64,000 nt of DNA from AP-15 sp963814865 (GCA_963814865.1 CAWFEN010000010.1:558001-622000), one strand, 5' to 3'; numbered from the stretch's first letter, positions 41,060 through 52,169 are shown. A program made the numbers and translations. Notes: generated from the letters alone by a model not told the origin.

Positions 41060-41280
41060 TATCCGCAGGGTGGGTAGAGCAACGCGAAACCCACCACTCC
41101 GAGAACCCCTCGTCCACCGCGCCCGACAGGATGGGCTTCGCGTGCACAGCCCATCCTACGCTTGCTCTCCCCAACACCGTCATTCCGGGACGGCCCGTAG
41201 GGCCGGGACCGGAACCCATGAACACCGGCATTCACAACCCGCAACCTGGATGATGGGTGTCGCTCCGCTCTACCCATCTG
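41060..41280. repeat. Cluster of four intergenic palindromes
   Basis: The 334-bp gap after pntB contains four separate hairpins and no gene. GGTGGGT/ACCCACC is at 41069-41075 and 41089-41095. AGGATGGGCT/AGCCCATCCT is at 41128-41137 and 41148-41157, a perfect 10-bp stem. TTCCGG...GGCCC-GTA-GGGCC...CCGGAA runs over 41183-41214. GATGGGT/ACCCATC is at 41252-41258 and 41272-41278. The units with GGGTAGAGC and CTCTACCC in their loops are related repeats in opposite orientations. They resemble short palindromic elements common between genes in alphaproteobacteria. The first may serve as a terminator for the pnt operon. Confidence 0.7.
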
Positions 41281-41839
41281 TTCCTGTCGTCGCCGGTGTC
41301 GGCGGCGATCGTCAGATCCGCCGCGTCATTGGCATCATCCTTGTCGGCATTGTCGCCGCTACCCGGCCCGGCGGCGAAACAGCGCCCGCGCCAGGCTCCA
41401 CGGCATTGCTGCCGCTTCGCGCAAGATGGCGCCGGCTGCCGACAGCAGCGCGGGCGCCGGCACTCCGCTGCGACCCACAATTTCGAGCCCGGCGAGGCGG
41501 AACAGCAGCGCCGCCCGCGGCAGGTGGGTGCGATCGCTGACCAGGATGACCGAGCGCAAGCCGCGCCGGCGCAGCAGCCGGGCGCACTCGCGCGCATTCC
41601 CGATCGTGTCGCGCGAGCGCGGCTCGATCAGCAATGCCGCCTTGGGGATGCCGCGGGCGAGCGCCATGCGGCGCATCGTTTCGGCTTCCGGCACCTTTCC
41701 GATGCCGCCGCCCGACAGCAGCAGCAGCGGGGCGGCACCATCCTGATAAAGCCGGACCCCGCGCTCGAGCCGCCGCTTCAGCCGGCCGGCGGCGGCGCAG
41801 CCGAGGACGACGATCGCGTCGGCCGGTGGCGGCGCGCGC

Positions 41840-42965
<1,126 letters not shown>

Positions 42966-42995
42966 GCTCCGCTCCGTCCGTCGATTTCGGTGTTG

Positions 42996-45527
42996 CTAAT
43001 ATAAGCCGCCCGTTCCGCTCGCGGGAGCGCCGCGCGCCGCTGCGGTCGGCGGCGGTGGCGGCGCCGTTCCGGCGTCGTCCTCGCCGCTCGCGGCGACCGG
43101 CGCGGCGTCCTCGCCCGCGGCGGCCTGCGAGCCGAGATCGGGCTGCTTGCCGGGCTCGGTGCCGGGCTTGTAGGCCTCGTAGATCGCCGGCTCGTTGCCG
43201 GACACCGGCAGGCCGGTGGCGGCGCTGACGCGATAGACCCGCAAGCCCGGCGGGATGCGGAAATCGGTCGCCGGCACATGCTTCAGCGCGGCGATCATGA
43301 AATCGCGGAAGATCGGGGCGGCGACATGCCCGCCGGTCTCGTCCTTGCCCAGGCTGTCGGGATCGTCATAGCCGACATAGACGCCGGCAGCGAGATCGGG
43401 GCTGAAGCCCTCGAACCACGCGTCGCGAAAATCGTTGGTCGTCCCGGTCTTGCCGGCGATCGGCTTGCCGACGGCCTTCACCGCGGTGCCGGTGCCGCGC
43501 TGCACCACCCCTTCCAGCATCGTGACCATCTGATAGGCCGAACCGGGATCGGCCACCTGTTCGCGCTTGTCCGGGATTACCGGCATCGGCTGGTGGTGCC
43601 AATCGACGTCGCTGCAGCCGACGCAGGCCCGATCGTCGGCGCGGAAGATGGTCTTGCCGTTGCGGTCCTGGACGCGGTCGATCAGGCTCGGGGTGACGCG
43701 CTTGCCGCCGTTGACCAGCATCGCATAGGCGGTGGTCAGCCGCAGTGGGGTGGTGAGGCCGGCGCCGAGCGTCATCGCATATTCGTGCGGCACGTGGTCG
43801 ATGATGCCGAAGCGCTCGATGGTGTCGGCGATCGGCCCCATTCCGATCATCGTGGCGAGGCGCACGGTCAAGGTGTCGATCGACTGTTCGAGCCCGACGC
43901 GCAACGGCGTCGGCCCGCGGAAGCGGTCGGCCTCGTAATTGGTCGGCGACCACATCGGCAGGCCGGGGCCCTGCGGCAGCGAGATCGGCGCATCGCTGAC
44001 CAGTGTCGACGGCGTGAAGCCGTGATCGAGCGCCGTCAGAAAGACGAAGGGCTTGATTGCCGAGCCGGTCTGCCGATAGGCCTGGGTCGCCCGGTCGAAC
44101 TGGCTGATGGCAAAGCTGAAGCCGCCGCTGAGCGCCAGCACCCGGCCGGTATGCGGGTCCATGACGACGAGCGCGCCGGACACTTCGGGCACCTGGCACA
44201 GGTTGAAGCCGGCCGGCGCCTTGGCGGCCTCGGCCTCGCCTTTGGCATCCGCCTGGTCTTTCGCCGGCGGCGCCGCGATCGGCGTCGCCATCACGACATC
44301 GCCGGGTTTGACCACGTCGCCGGCGCCGCGCGGGAAGGGGCCGAGGCTGCCGTTGGCGTAGCGCCGCCGCGCCCAGCGCATTTCGGAAAACGGGATATGC
44401 CCGGTGGCGCCGTCCGGGAAGCCGATTTCCGCGCCGCCGGGTGCGCTGCGCAATACCACCGCGAGACGCCAGCCGACATCGCCGACGACCGCGGGCACCG
44501 GCACCTGGGCGAGGTGCGCCGCCCAATCTCCCTCCAGGTCGATATGGGCGACTGCGCCGCGCCAACCCTCGTGGCCGCGGTCGTAAGCGATCAGCCCGTC
44601 GCGCAATGCCTTGTCGGCTTCCGCCTGCAAACGCGGGTCGAGGCTGGTGCGCACCGACAGCCCCAATTCGTAGAGACCCTTTTCGCCATAGCGGGCGAGC
44701 AGCTGGCGCCGCACCTCCTCGGCGAAATAGGGTGCCTTGACCTGCTCGGCCTCCTGCCGATGGCGCAGCTCGATCGGCTCCGCTTCGGCCGCGTTCGCCG
44801 CCGCCCGGCTGACGTAGCCGTCCTCGACCATGCGCTCGATGACCCAATCGCGGCGCGCCTGCGCCGCCTCCGGGAAGCGCACCGGGTTGTAGCGGTTCGG
44901 CGCCTTCGGCAGTCCGGCAAGAAAGGCGGTCTCGCCCAAGGTCAGCCCGTCGAGCGGTTTGTCGAAATAGGTCAACGCCGCCGCGGCCACGCCATAGGCG
45001 CCGCCGCCGAGATAGATCTCGTTCAGGTAGAGTTCGAGGATGCGGTCCTTCGGCAATGCCGCATCGATGCGGGTCGCCAGCAGGATCTCCCTGACCTTGC
45101 GCTTGATCGAGACCTCGTTGGTCAGCAGCATGTTCTTGGCGACCTGCTGGGTGATCGTCGACGCTCCGATCGGGCGGCGGTTCGTCCGCAACCGGCCGAT
45201 ATCGGTGAACGCCGCCCGCGCGATCGAGACCGGATCGACGCCGTGATGGCTGTAGAAGTTCTTGTCTTCCGCGGAGATGAAGGCGTCGACGATGAGCTTC
45301 GGGATCGCCTGGATCGGCACGAAGACGCGGCGCTCGGTCGCGTACTCGGCCAATAGCCGTCCGTCCCCGGCGTAAACCCGCGTCATGATCGGCGGCTGGT
45401 AGTTTGCGAGCTGCTCGTAGTTCGGCAGGTCGCGGCCAAAATACCACAGAGTGACGCCGACAAAGCCGCAGCCGGCGATCGCCAGGACCACCGCGCACAC
45501 AAACAGAAACCGGATCAGCTTTACCAT
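42996..45527 (-). CDS. mrcA: Penicillin-binding protein 1A (bifunctional)
   Basis: This is an 843-residue class A PBP. An N-terminal membrane anchor (FLFVCAVVLAIAGCGFVGVT) precedes the GT51 glycosyltransferase domain, with EDKNFYSHHGVDP (catalytic Glu near 87), RPIGASTITQQVAKNMLLTN and KRKVREILLATRID. The transpeptidase domain has the SxxK motif in RQTGSAIKPFVF, an S-x-D/N box (SID), and KTGTTNDFRDAW. The C terminus is Pro/Ala rich and low complexity. It polymerises and cross-links peptidoglycan in the periplasm. It is divergent from RNase E across 511 bp. Confidence 0.97.
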   Translation of the reverse strand: MVKLIRFLFVCAVVLAIAGCGFVGVTLWYFGRDLPNYEQLANYQPPIMTRVYAGDGRLLAEYATERRVFVPIQAIPKLIVDAFISAEDKNFYSHHGVDPVSIARAAFTDIGRLRTNRRPIGASTITQQVAKNMLLTNEVSIKRKVREILLATRIDAALPKDRILELYLNEIYLGGGAYGVAAAALTYFDKPLDGLTLGETAFLAGLPKAPNRYNPVRFPEAAQARRDWVIERMVEDGYVSRAAANAAEAEPIELRHRQEAEQVKAPYFAEEVRRQLLARYGEKGLYELGLSVRTSLDPRLQAEADKALRDGLIAYDRGHEGWRGAVAHIDLEGDWAAHLAQVPVPAVVGDVGWRLAVVLRSAPGGAEIGFPDGATGHIPFSEMRWARRRYANGSLGPFPRGAGDVVKPGDVVMATPIAAPPAKDQADAKGEAEAAKAPAGFNLCQVPEVSGALVVMDPHTGRVLALSGGFSFAISQFDRATQAYRQTGSAIKPFVFLTALDHGFTPSTLVSDAPISLPQGPGLPMWSPTNYEADRFRGPTPLRVGLEQSIDTLTVRLATMIGMGPIADTIERFGIIDHVPHEYAMTLGAGLTTPLRLTTAYAMLVNGGKRVTPSLIDRVQDRNGKTIFRADDRACVGCSDVDWHHQPMPVIPDKREQVADPGSAYQMVTMLEGVVQRGTGTAVKAVGKPIAGKTGTTNDFRDAWFEGFSPDLAAGVYVGYDDPDSLGKDETGGHVAAPIFRDFMIAALKHVPATDFRIPPGLRVYRVSAATGLPVSGNEPAIYEAYKPGTEPGKQPDLGSQAAAGEDAAPVAASGEDDAGTAPPPPPTAAARGAPASGTGGLY

Positions 45528-46038
45528 TGTTCGCCGCGGCGCGGGCGCTCCTTATGAAACCGACCGCCAGCCGGTCCGTCCGGGCCACGCGCGGCAAGCT
45601 CTTTATGCCCGAACGGTGCGGCTATTCCAAGGGTTCCTGGGTGGATTTGGGGTCGGACAAATTCATCTGTCCGGGCTCGATCGACGCCGCCGGCGGCACC
45701 AAATCACGGCAGGATGAAACCATTGTGGCCGGACCGATCTCTATGTAGATTGGTTTCCGCGAAAAACCGCCGTCCGCCCATCGGGCGCCGCGCCCGGTGG
45801 GACAGCGCGCCGTATCCCCGCATGATCGGCAGCATGCTTGCTGCCGCGCCGGGCCGCAGCGCCGGACGCCGCGGATACCAGAAACCCGAAGCCGACCCCT
45901 GACGAGATCCGCCATGGCCGATACCGAGTCTTTCCGCACAGGAATCAATTCAGGCGCAGCCGGCTTCCTCGCACACGGGACCGCGCCGCCGGCTGAATTT
46001 CGCACGGCCGCGGCGGCGCGCCCCGGAGTTATGCCCGA
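45528..46038. other. 511-bp divergent region between mrcA and rne
   Basis: No convincing gene is seen: the short frames lack family similarity or ribosome sites. A hairpin CGGACA/TGTCCG (45654-45659 and 45668-45673) is present. The rne side is long enough for an extended 5' untranslated leader, which in enterobacteria mediates RNase E autoregulation; that role here is inference. In many alphaproteobacteria an N-acetylmuramoyl-alanine amidase gene sits between rne and mrcA; it is absent here. Confidence 0.5.
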
Positions 46039-49000
46039 ATGGCAAAGCGCATGCTCATCGATGCCACCCACCCGGAAGAGACGCGGGTGGTGGTGCTCAA
46101 CGGCCATCGTCTCGAAGAGTTCGATTTCGAATCCTCGACCAAGCAGCAGGTAAAGGGCAACATCTATCTCGCCAAGGTTACGCGGGTCGAACCGTCGCTG
46201 CAGGCGGCGTTCGTCGACTACGGCGGCAACCGCCATGGCTTTCTCGCAATCAGCGAGATCCATCCCGACTATTACCGGATTCCGGTCGGCGACCGGGGTT
46301 CGAACAGCGAGCCGTCCTCAGAGGATGCCCCAGCCCGCGATGCTGTCCCGGACGGCGTCGAGGAACCCGGGGTGCCGCTCGAGGCCGCGCTCCCGGAACC
46401 CGTCGTAATCCCGGAGGCGCCAGAGGGCGGCGAGGACCAGGGCGGCGACGACCAGGGCGGCGAGGACGAGAGCGCCGACACGGCGAGCGCCGCGCCAGCC
46501 TGGGCGCCGATCGCAAGCGAGCCCCATACCGTCGCACCGGAGGTGGCGCCCCGCTCCGAGGCGCGGGCGGACGCGTGGTCGTCGTGGGACGCGCCGTTCG
46601 CGCCGACCCCGCCCGTCGCAGAATTCATCTCGACACCGAGCCCGAGCCCGAGCCCGAGGCGGCCGCGCCGGCGCCGGTCGAGACCACGCAGCCCGGCGCC
46701 GACGAGACGAGCCCGCCGAGCGGCGCCTTTGCGGCGCAATCCTGGGCCGACGCGCTGGCGGCGCCGGATGAGACCGCGCCGATGGCCGAGCTTCGCGCCG
46801 ATGGCGATGGCGAGCCGGACGAAGCGATCGAGACGATCGGCGGCGACGATTTCGAAGAGGCCGAGCGGCAGCGCTCGCGCACCCTGCGCCATTACAAGAT
46901 CCAGGAGGTGATCAAGCGGCGGCAGATCATGCTCGTCCAGGTCACCAAGGAGGAGCGCGGCAACAAGGGCGCGGCGCTGACGACCTACCTGTCGCTTGCC
47001 GGCCGCTACTGCGTATTGATGCCGAATACCGCGCGCGGCGGCGGGGTATCGCGCAAGATCACCAGCATCAGCGACCGCCGCCGGCTGAAGGAGATCCTCG
47101 AGGAACTCGACATCCCCGAAGGCATGGGGGTGATCGTCCGCACCGCCGGTGCCGAGCGCTCGAAGGCCGAGATCAAGCGCGACTACGAATATCTGCTGCG
47201 GCTGTGGAACGAGATCCGCGACCTGACATTGCGCTCGACCGCGCCGGCCCTGATCTACGAGGAGGGAAACCTGATCAAGCGGTCGATTCGCGACCTCTAT
47301 ACCCGCGACATCGACGAGGTCCTGGTCGAAGGCGAAGAAGGCTATCGCACGGCAAAGGCGTTCATGAAGATGCTGATGCCGAGCCACGCCAAGCGGGTCC
47401 AGCCCTATCGCGACCCGCAGATCGGGCTGCTGCACCGCTTCCAGGTCGAAAGCCAGATCGACGCGATCCATTCGCCGATCGCGCAGCTCCGCTCGGGCGG
47501 CTACATCGTGATCAACCAGACCGAAGCGCTGGTCGCGATCGACGTCAACTCCGGCCGCTCGACGCGCGAGCGCAACATCGAAGAGACCGCGCTGCGCACC
47601 AATATCGAGGCGGCCGAGGAAATCGAGCGGCAGCTCCGGCTGCGCGACCTCGCCGGGCTTATCGTGATCGACTTCATCGACATGGAGGAGCATCGCAACC
47701 AGGCCGCGGTCGAACGGCGCCTCAAGGAAGCGCTGAAAAACGACCGCGCCCGCATTCAGGTCGGCCGCATCAGCCCGTTCGGGCTGCTGGAGATGTCGCG
47801 CCAGCGGCTGCGCCCCTCGCTGGTCGAAGCCTCGACCCAGCCTTGTCCGCATTGCGGCGGCACCGGCTTTATCCGCTCGACCGAATCGACGGCGCTCTAT
47901 GTGCTGCGCTCGATCGAAGAAGAGGGGATGCGGCGGCGCGCGGCCGAGATTTGCCTCTACGTGCCGACCGCGGTGGCGCTCTACATCCTGAACCAGAAGC
48001 GCGATTCGCTGGTGCAGATCGAGGCCCGCAACGGCATTCACGTCCTGGTGGCGCGCGACGATACGCTGATCCCGCCGGCCTTCCGGATCGAAAGGCTGCG
48101 CGCTTACGAACCTGGCGAGGCAGCTGCATCGCCGCCGCCTCCGTTGACGCAATCGCCGGCGATCGAGGCGGACGAGGACGAAACCGAGGACGAGACCGAG
48201 GAGGCGGGCGAGGAGGCAGGCGAGGAGGCAGGCGAGGAGGCGGGCGAGGAGAGGGTGCTCGCCGCCGAGGCTGAGCGGCCGGATCAAGGCGTCGATGAGG
48301 AGCGCGGCCGGCGTCGCCGCCGGCGCCGGCGCCGGCATGAAGAGGAGCCCGCCGGACATGCCGCTCCGCCGGCATCGAAGGCCCGCAGGTCCGCAAGAGA
48401 GGAGGGCGAGCCCGCGGCTGCGGTCGATCAAGAGGGCGGCGGTCGCGAAGGCGACGAAGAGAGCGATGCCGAGCGGCAGCGGCGCCGGCGCGGCCGGCGC
48501 GGGGGAAGGCGGCGTGGACGCCGTGAAGGCGGTGCCGAGCCGAGTTCCGAGGAACTGCGTCCGGCCGCCGATACGGTCGAGATCCTGCCGACTGCCGAGA
48601 TCGCGGATGGCGCGCCGGCGATGTCGGAGGCGCCGGCGCCCTGGCCACAGGAGATCGGCGTGGGAATCGGTGCCGTGGAACAGGATGCCGCGGGCGCGGC
48701 GGCGAGCCTGCCGGCGCTCGCCGGCGATTTCAGCCGGCGACCTCGTAGCGGCGACGGAGAGCGAAGGCGCGCCGCCCATAACCGAACACCCGGTCGTCGG
48801 TCGCTTCGCCGAGACCATAGAGGTGGCCGAGGCGGCGCCGGCAGATCAGGCCACGGATGGCGAGGAGCCGCGGGCAGAGGCGGCGGGCCAGGCGGCGCCG
48901 GCAGATCAGGCCACGGATGGCGGCGAGCCTGCCGTGGAGGCGGCGAGCCTGCCGCCGGAATCGGCGACTGCCGCATCGGGGCCGGCGGCCGCGCCCACCG

Positions 49001-49167
49001 CGGAAGCGGAAGAGCCAGCCGCGGAAGCGGAAGAGCCGGAACCTGCCGCCGCGCGCGGAAGAGCGGCCGAGGCGGCGCCGTCGCAATCCCCGGACCCGGT
49101 CCAGTCGGTCACGGGCACGCCGCCGAACCCGCGCCGTGGCTGGTGGCAGCGGTTGATCCAGCCGTGA
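46039..49167 (+). CDS. rne: Ribonuclease E, frame broken twice with compensation
   Basis: The N terminus in one frame, MAKRMLIDATHPEETRVVVL to NRHGFLAISEIHPDYYRIP, is the RNase E/G S1 start, followed by an acidic insert. Near 46631 the coding sense moves to the -1 frame (one base missing in ATCTC-GACACCGAG). That frame carries RYKIQ-like HYKIQEVIKRRQIMLVQVTK, the catalytic aspartates in ALVAIDVNSGRS and IVIDFIDM, and the Zn-link CPHCGGTG. Near 48735 the sense returns to the first frame (AISAGDLVAATESEGAPP), ending RRGWWQRLIQP at 49167, a typical RNase E C terminus. RNase E cuts mRNA and pre-rRNA and scaffolds the degradosome. As written the sequence yields only 290 residues, so sequence error, decay or recoding must be considered. 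Confidence 0.85.
48199..48251 (+). repeat. rne: 12-bp tandem repeat encoding (E-E-A-G)n within rne
   Basis: Four near-identical units of GAGGAGGC(A/G)GGC encode Glu-Glu-Ala-Gly repeats in the acidic linker after the Zn-link of RNase E. The tract is prone to slippage but keeps the catalytic frame here. Confidence 0.8.
48830..48922 (+). repeat. rne: 60-bp-period direct repeat in the rne C-terminal region
   Basis: A 33-bp sequence beginning AGGCGGCGCCGGCAGATCAG occurs at 48830-48862 and again at 48890-48922 without mismatch. It encodes A-APADQATDG twice. The period of 60 bp keeps the frame. Confidence 0.85.
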
Positions 49168-49283
49168 GAGATTTGGGCGGGCGGCGAGCCGGGGCTGGTT
49201 GCTTGCTGCCGCCTCGCCGCAATCCTGTCCTCGAGAATGGCGCGGGCCCGGCCCACCGCAGCGGCTTCTCGAAGGCGGCGGTC

Positions 49284-50975
49284 GTGGCCTTTCGTTCTTC
49301 TGTCCGGACCGTCTCCGTCCTTCTGGCGGCTTGGCTTTTTTTCGCCCAGTCTGCGGCGGCGCATGTGGGCGGCGGCAACGGCGTCAGCTTGCTCCGCGAT
49401 ACGGAAGTCGAAGCCGATATCCGGACCATGATGACACCGATCTGGGAGGTGGCCGGGCTCACTTCCTCGGCCATGCACGTCTATCTGGTGGACGACGACA
49501 GCATCAATTCCTTTGTTGCGGGCGGCCAGAACATCTTCATCAATTCCGGATTGCTGCTGCGCGCAAAGACGCCGAACCAATTGATCGGCGTGCTCTCGCA
49601 CGAGACCGGCCATATTGCCGGCGGGCACCTCTACAAGGGTGCGGAGGCGATGCACGACGCCAGCATCGAAGAGATCATTGCCATGGTTGCCGGTGTCGCG
49701 GCGACCGTGGCCGGCAGGGGCTCGGGAGGCGGCGCAGCAATGCTGGGCGCCGCGGGTGTTGGAGAACGCAGTTTCCTGCAATTTTCGGTGACCCAGGAAG
49801 CAACGGCCGATCACGCGGCGATGAATTATCTCGATGCGACGCACCAGTCGGCGCGCGGGCTGCTGCAGTTTTTCGAGAAGCTGCAAACCGAGGAGATCCT
49901 GATCGGGGAGCACGAGGACCCTTATCTGACCGACCACCCGTTGACCGAGGAGCGCATCAACTACGTGCGCGAGCATGTCGAGCGCTCGCCCTACTCGGAC
50001 GTTCCGGATACGCCGGCAAATATCGCCATGCTGGCGCGGATGAAGGTCAAGCTCGCGGCTTTTACCGAACCGCCGTCGACGACATTGGCGGCCTATCCGC
50101 AGAGCGACCGGTCGGTGCTGGCCCGCTACGCCCGCGCCATCGCGTATTACCGGATCCCCGAGCTCGACAAGGCACTGCCGATCATCGACGGGCTGATCCG
50201 GGACGATCCGAGGAACCCGTATTATCGCGAGCTGAAAGGTCAGATGCTGTTCGAAAACGGCCGCATAGCCGATGCGGTCCAGCCCTATGAAGCGGCGGTG
50301 CGCCTTGCCCCCGATGCCGCCCTGTTGCGCGTCTCGCTGGCCCAGGTCTATATCGAAAATCATGATTCCGCCCAGATCGGGCTCGCGGTTGCCTATCTGA
50401 AGGATGCTTTGCGAACCGAGGATAAGATGCCCGAGGCGTGGCATCTGCTCGCGACTGCTTATGGGCGCGACAATCAGATCGGCATGGCGGCATTGGCGCT
50501 CGCCGAAGAAGGACTTGCTGCTGACGACAAAAAGGACGCTGTGCAGGAGGCGACGCGAGCACAACACCTGCTGCCCAAGAACGGCACGGCCTATGCCCGC
50601 GCGGCGGAAATCCGTCGCGAGGCGAAGGATATCGATGATTTCGAACTGATTTGGGCCGCTTGCGGTTGCCCAATCGATTGCAGGAGTTGCCGTCATGATG
50701 CTTCGCGCGCCACAGGCGCTGTTGGTGCTTGCCGCCGCTGCCTTCGCTGCCATGCCGTGGGATTTCGGCAGGGCTGCCGAGATCGCGCCGGCGCAGCGCC
50801 AAGTGATCGAATTGATCATTCACGACTATCTGATGAAGAACCCCCAGGTCCTGATCGACGCGCTGCACGCGGCCGAGGACAAGCTGAAGCGCGACGCCGA
50901 TGCGACGGCATCGCGATCGGTCGCCGAACATCGCAAGGAGATCCTCGACGACCCGGCGACGCCGGTGGCCGGTAA
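49284..50975 (+). CDS. M48 metalloprotease with TPR repeats (BepA/YfgC-like), 3' end abnormal
   Basis: From GTG 49284 a Sec signal peptide (VLLAAWLFFAQSAAA) leads into an M48 peptidase. The zinc site is LSHETGHIAGGH with a downstream Glu in EATADHAAMNYLDA. TPR-like helices follow (PYYRELKGQMLFENGRIADA). It acts in the periplasm, probably in outer-membrane protein quality control like BepA. The family-like sequence ends near 50640 (EIRREAKDIDD); after that about 110 residues are Arg/Cys/Gly rich and overlap the whole start of the next gene in another frame. A TGA at 50647-50649 in the +1 frame would give a normal length of about 454 residues, so a frame error or lost stop near 50640 is likely. 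Confidence 0.85.
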   Translation: MAFRSSVRTVSVLLAAWLFFAQSAAAHVGGGNGVSLLRDTEVEADIRTMMTPIWEVAGLTSSAMHVYLVDDDSINSFVAGGQNIFINSGLLLRAKTPNQLIGVLSHETGHIAGGHLYKGAEAMHDASIEEIIAMVAGVAATVAGRGSGGGAAMLGAAGVGERSFLQFSVTQEATADHAAMNYLDATHQSARGLLQFFEKLQTEEILIGEHEDPYLTDHPLTEERINYVREHVERSPYSDVPDTPANIAMLARMKVKLAAFTEPPSTTLAAYPQSDRSVLARYARAIAYYRIPELDKALPIIDGLIRDDPRNPYYRELKGQMLFENGRIADAVQPYEAAVRLAPDAALLRVSLAQVYIENHDSAQIGLAVAYLKDALRTEDKMPEAWHLLATAYGRDNQIGMAALALAEEGLAADDKKDAVQEATRAQHLLPKNGTAYARAAEIRREAKDIDDFELIWAACGCPIDCRSCRHDASRATGAVGACRRCLRCHAVGFRQGCRDRAGAAPSDRIDHSRLSDEEPPGPDRRAARGRGQAEARRRCDGIAIGRRTSQGDPRRPGDAGGR

Positions 50976-51444
50976 CCCGAAGGGCGGCGTCTCGGTCGTC
51001 GAATTCTTCGACTACCGCTGTCCTTATTGCAAAGAGGCGGAGCCGTCGCTCGACAAGCTGCTGACGCAGGATCACCAGCTGCGCTTCGTCTACAAGGAGT
51101 TTCCAATCCTCGGGCCGGCATCGGTCACCGCCGCCCATGCCGCGCTCGCCGCGCAGCGCCAGGGCAAGTACCAGGCCTTTCACACGGCGATGATGGCGGC
51201 CCGCGGCAACATCAACGACGATACCGTCTACCAGGTCGCGGGCTCGGTCGGGCTGGATGTCGCCCGGCTCAAGCGCGATATGGCGTCGCCGGAGGTCGCT
51301 GAAGCGCTGAAGGCCAATCTCGAGCTCGCCGACGTGCTCGAGATCCACGGCACGCCCGCCTTCATCATCGGCAACAAGGTCGTGCCGGGTGTTGTCGACC
51401 TGGATGCGCTGCAAAAGATGATCGCGGACGCGCGCAAGCCATAG
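50695..51444 (+). CDS. DsbA/ScsC-family periplasmic thiol oxidoreductase
   Basis: This is a 249-residue protein. A signal peptide (MMLRAPQALLVLAAAAFAAM and on to GRAAE) is followed by an N-terminal helical segment, then a thioredoxin fold with active site FFDYRCPYCKEAE and cis-Pro loop HGTPAFIIGNKVVPG. The CPYC motif and helical N-terminal extension match the DsbA-like group that includes ScsC/Com1 proteins. It oxidises or isomerises disulfides in exported proteins. Two ATGs (50695, 50698) are possible. It follows the M48 gene on the same strand and would be co-transcribed, giving a small envelope-quality pair. Confidence 0.92.
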   Translation: MMLRAPQALLVLAAAAFAAMPWDFGRAAEIAPAQRQVIELIIHDYLMKNPQVLIDALHAAEDKLKRDADATASRSVAEHRKEILDDPATPVAGNPKGGVSVVEFFDYRCPYCKEAEPSLDKLLTQDHQLRFVYKEFPILGPASVTAAHAALAAQRQGKYQAFHTAMMAARGNINDDTVYQVAGSVGLDVARLKRDMASPEVAEALKANLELADVLEIHGTPAFIIGNKVVPGVVDLDALQKMIADARKP

Positions 51445-51456
51445 CGCGGCGAGCTT

Positions 51457-51900
51457 TCACGGCTCGGCATCGGGCTGGTTGCGCGGGTGCGCGGCCGCAA
51501 AAGCCGCGAGCTTCCTGCAACTCGCATGGATCCCGGCGATCGTCGGATAGCGCGTCATGTCGAGCCGGCAGCGTTCGGCTTTGACGACCTGCGGAACGAG
51601 CGTGATGTCGGCGAGCCCTGGTGCTGCGCCGTGGCAGAATATGCCGGTCCGGGGGTCGTCGGCGAGCAGCAGCTCGAGCGCCCGAAAGCCGGCAGCCATC
51701 CAGTGGTTATACCAAGCCGCAATGTCGTTCTCGTCGCGGCCGAGCGAATGCGTCAGGTAGCGCAGCACGCGCAGATTGTCGATCGGGTTGATGTCGCAGC
51801 ACCCTTCCGGTCGAGCCTCCTCGATCAGCCGGCGCGCACCGTCCGGCGGATGAGCTCGGCCGATCGTAGCCGATCGCGGCAAGGAGTTGATGCGTCGCAC
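51457..51900 (-). pseudogene. Maleylacetoacetate isomerase C-terminal fragment
   Basis: The frame gives 147 residues. The part from INPIDNLRVLRYLTHSLGRD, through AWYNHWMAAGFRALELLLAD and CHGAAPGLADITLVPQVVKA, to the end is the helical domain of zeta-class GST/MaiA (normal protein about 210 residues). The N-terminal thioredoxin domain, with its Ser/Cys active site, is missing, and the first 40 residues here (SLPRSATIGRAHPPDGARRL) do not match. It is probably a decayed copy rather than a working isomerase. It converges with the DsbA-like gene. Confidence 0.65.
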
Positions 51901-52169
51901 CTGGGCGGTACCAACACGGCGCAGCTCGGCCGCGATGAATTCGGCGCCGTGGCAAATCCTGCTTTTTTTACCGGGACGGAATAATAACGAAGCTGGGGAG
52001 TCGGTCTACGAAGGGAGGATTGTGTTCTCGCCCGGCCTCGCGATGGATCAAGGCCTCAAACTGAGCCGCCGCCCCTCGACCGAGGGCACCTCAACGGTTC
52101 GGGCGTGATACAGCCAAAACTGCGGGAAGCACCCGATAACACGCAGCCACACAGGAAGGGGGACGGATC

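Noticed and set aside
48199..48251. Possible CRISPR-like repeat array
   Set aside because: Units are 12-bp in-frame tandem codon repeats without spacers; no CRISPR array is seen anywhere in the window.
46272..48818. 848-codon open frame on the minus strand
   Set aside because: Antisense to RNase E; no motifs. The RNase E domains on the plus strand are unmistakable.
46575..50975. True RNase E-M48 fusion protein
   Set aside because: The frame skips the RNase E start and natural C terminus, and includes an internal signal peptide; fusion of a cytosolic nuclease with a periplasmic protease is not credible.
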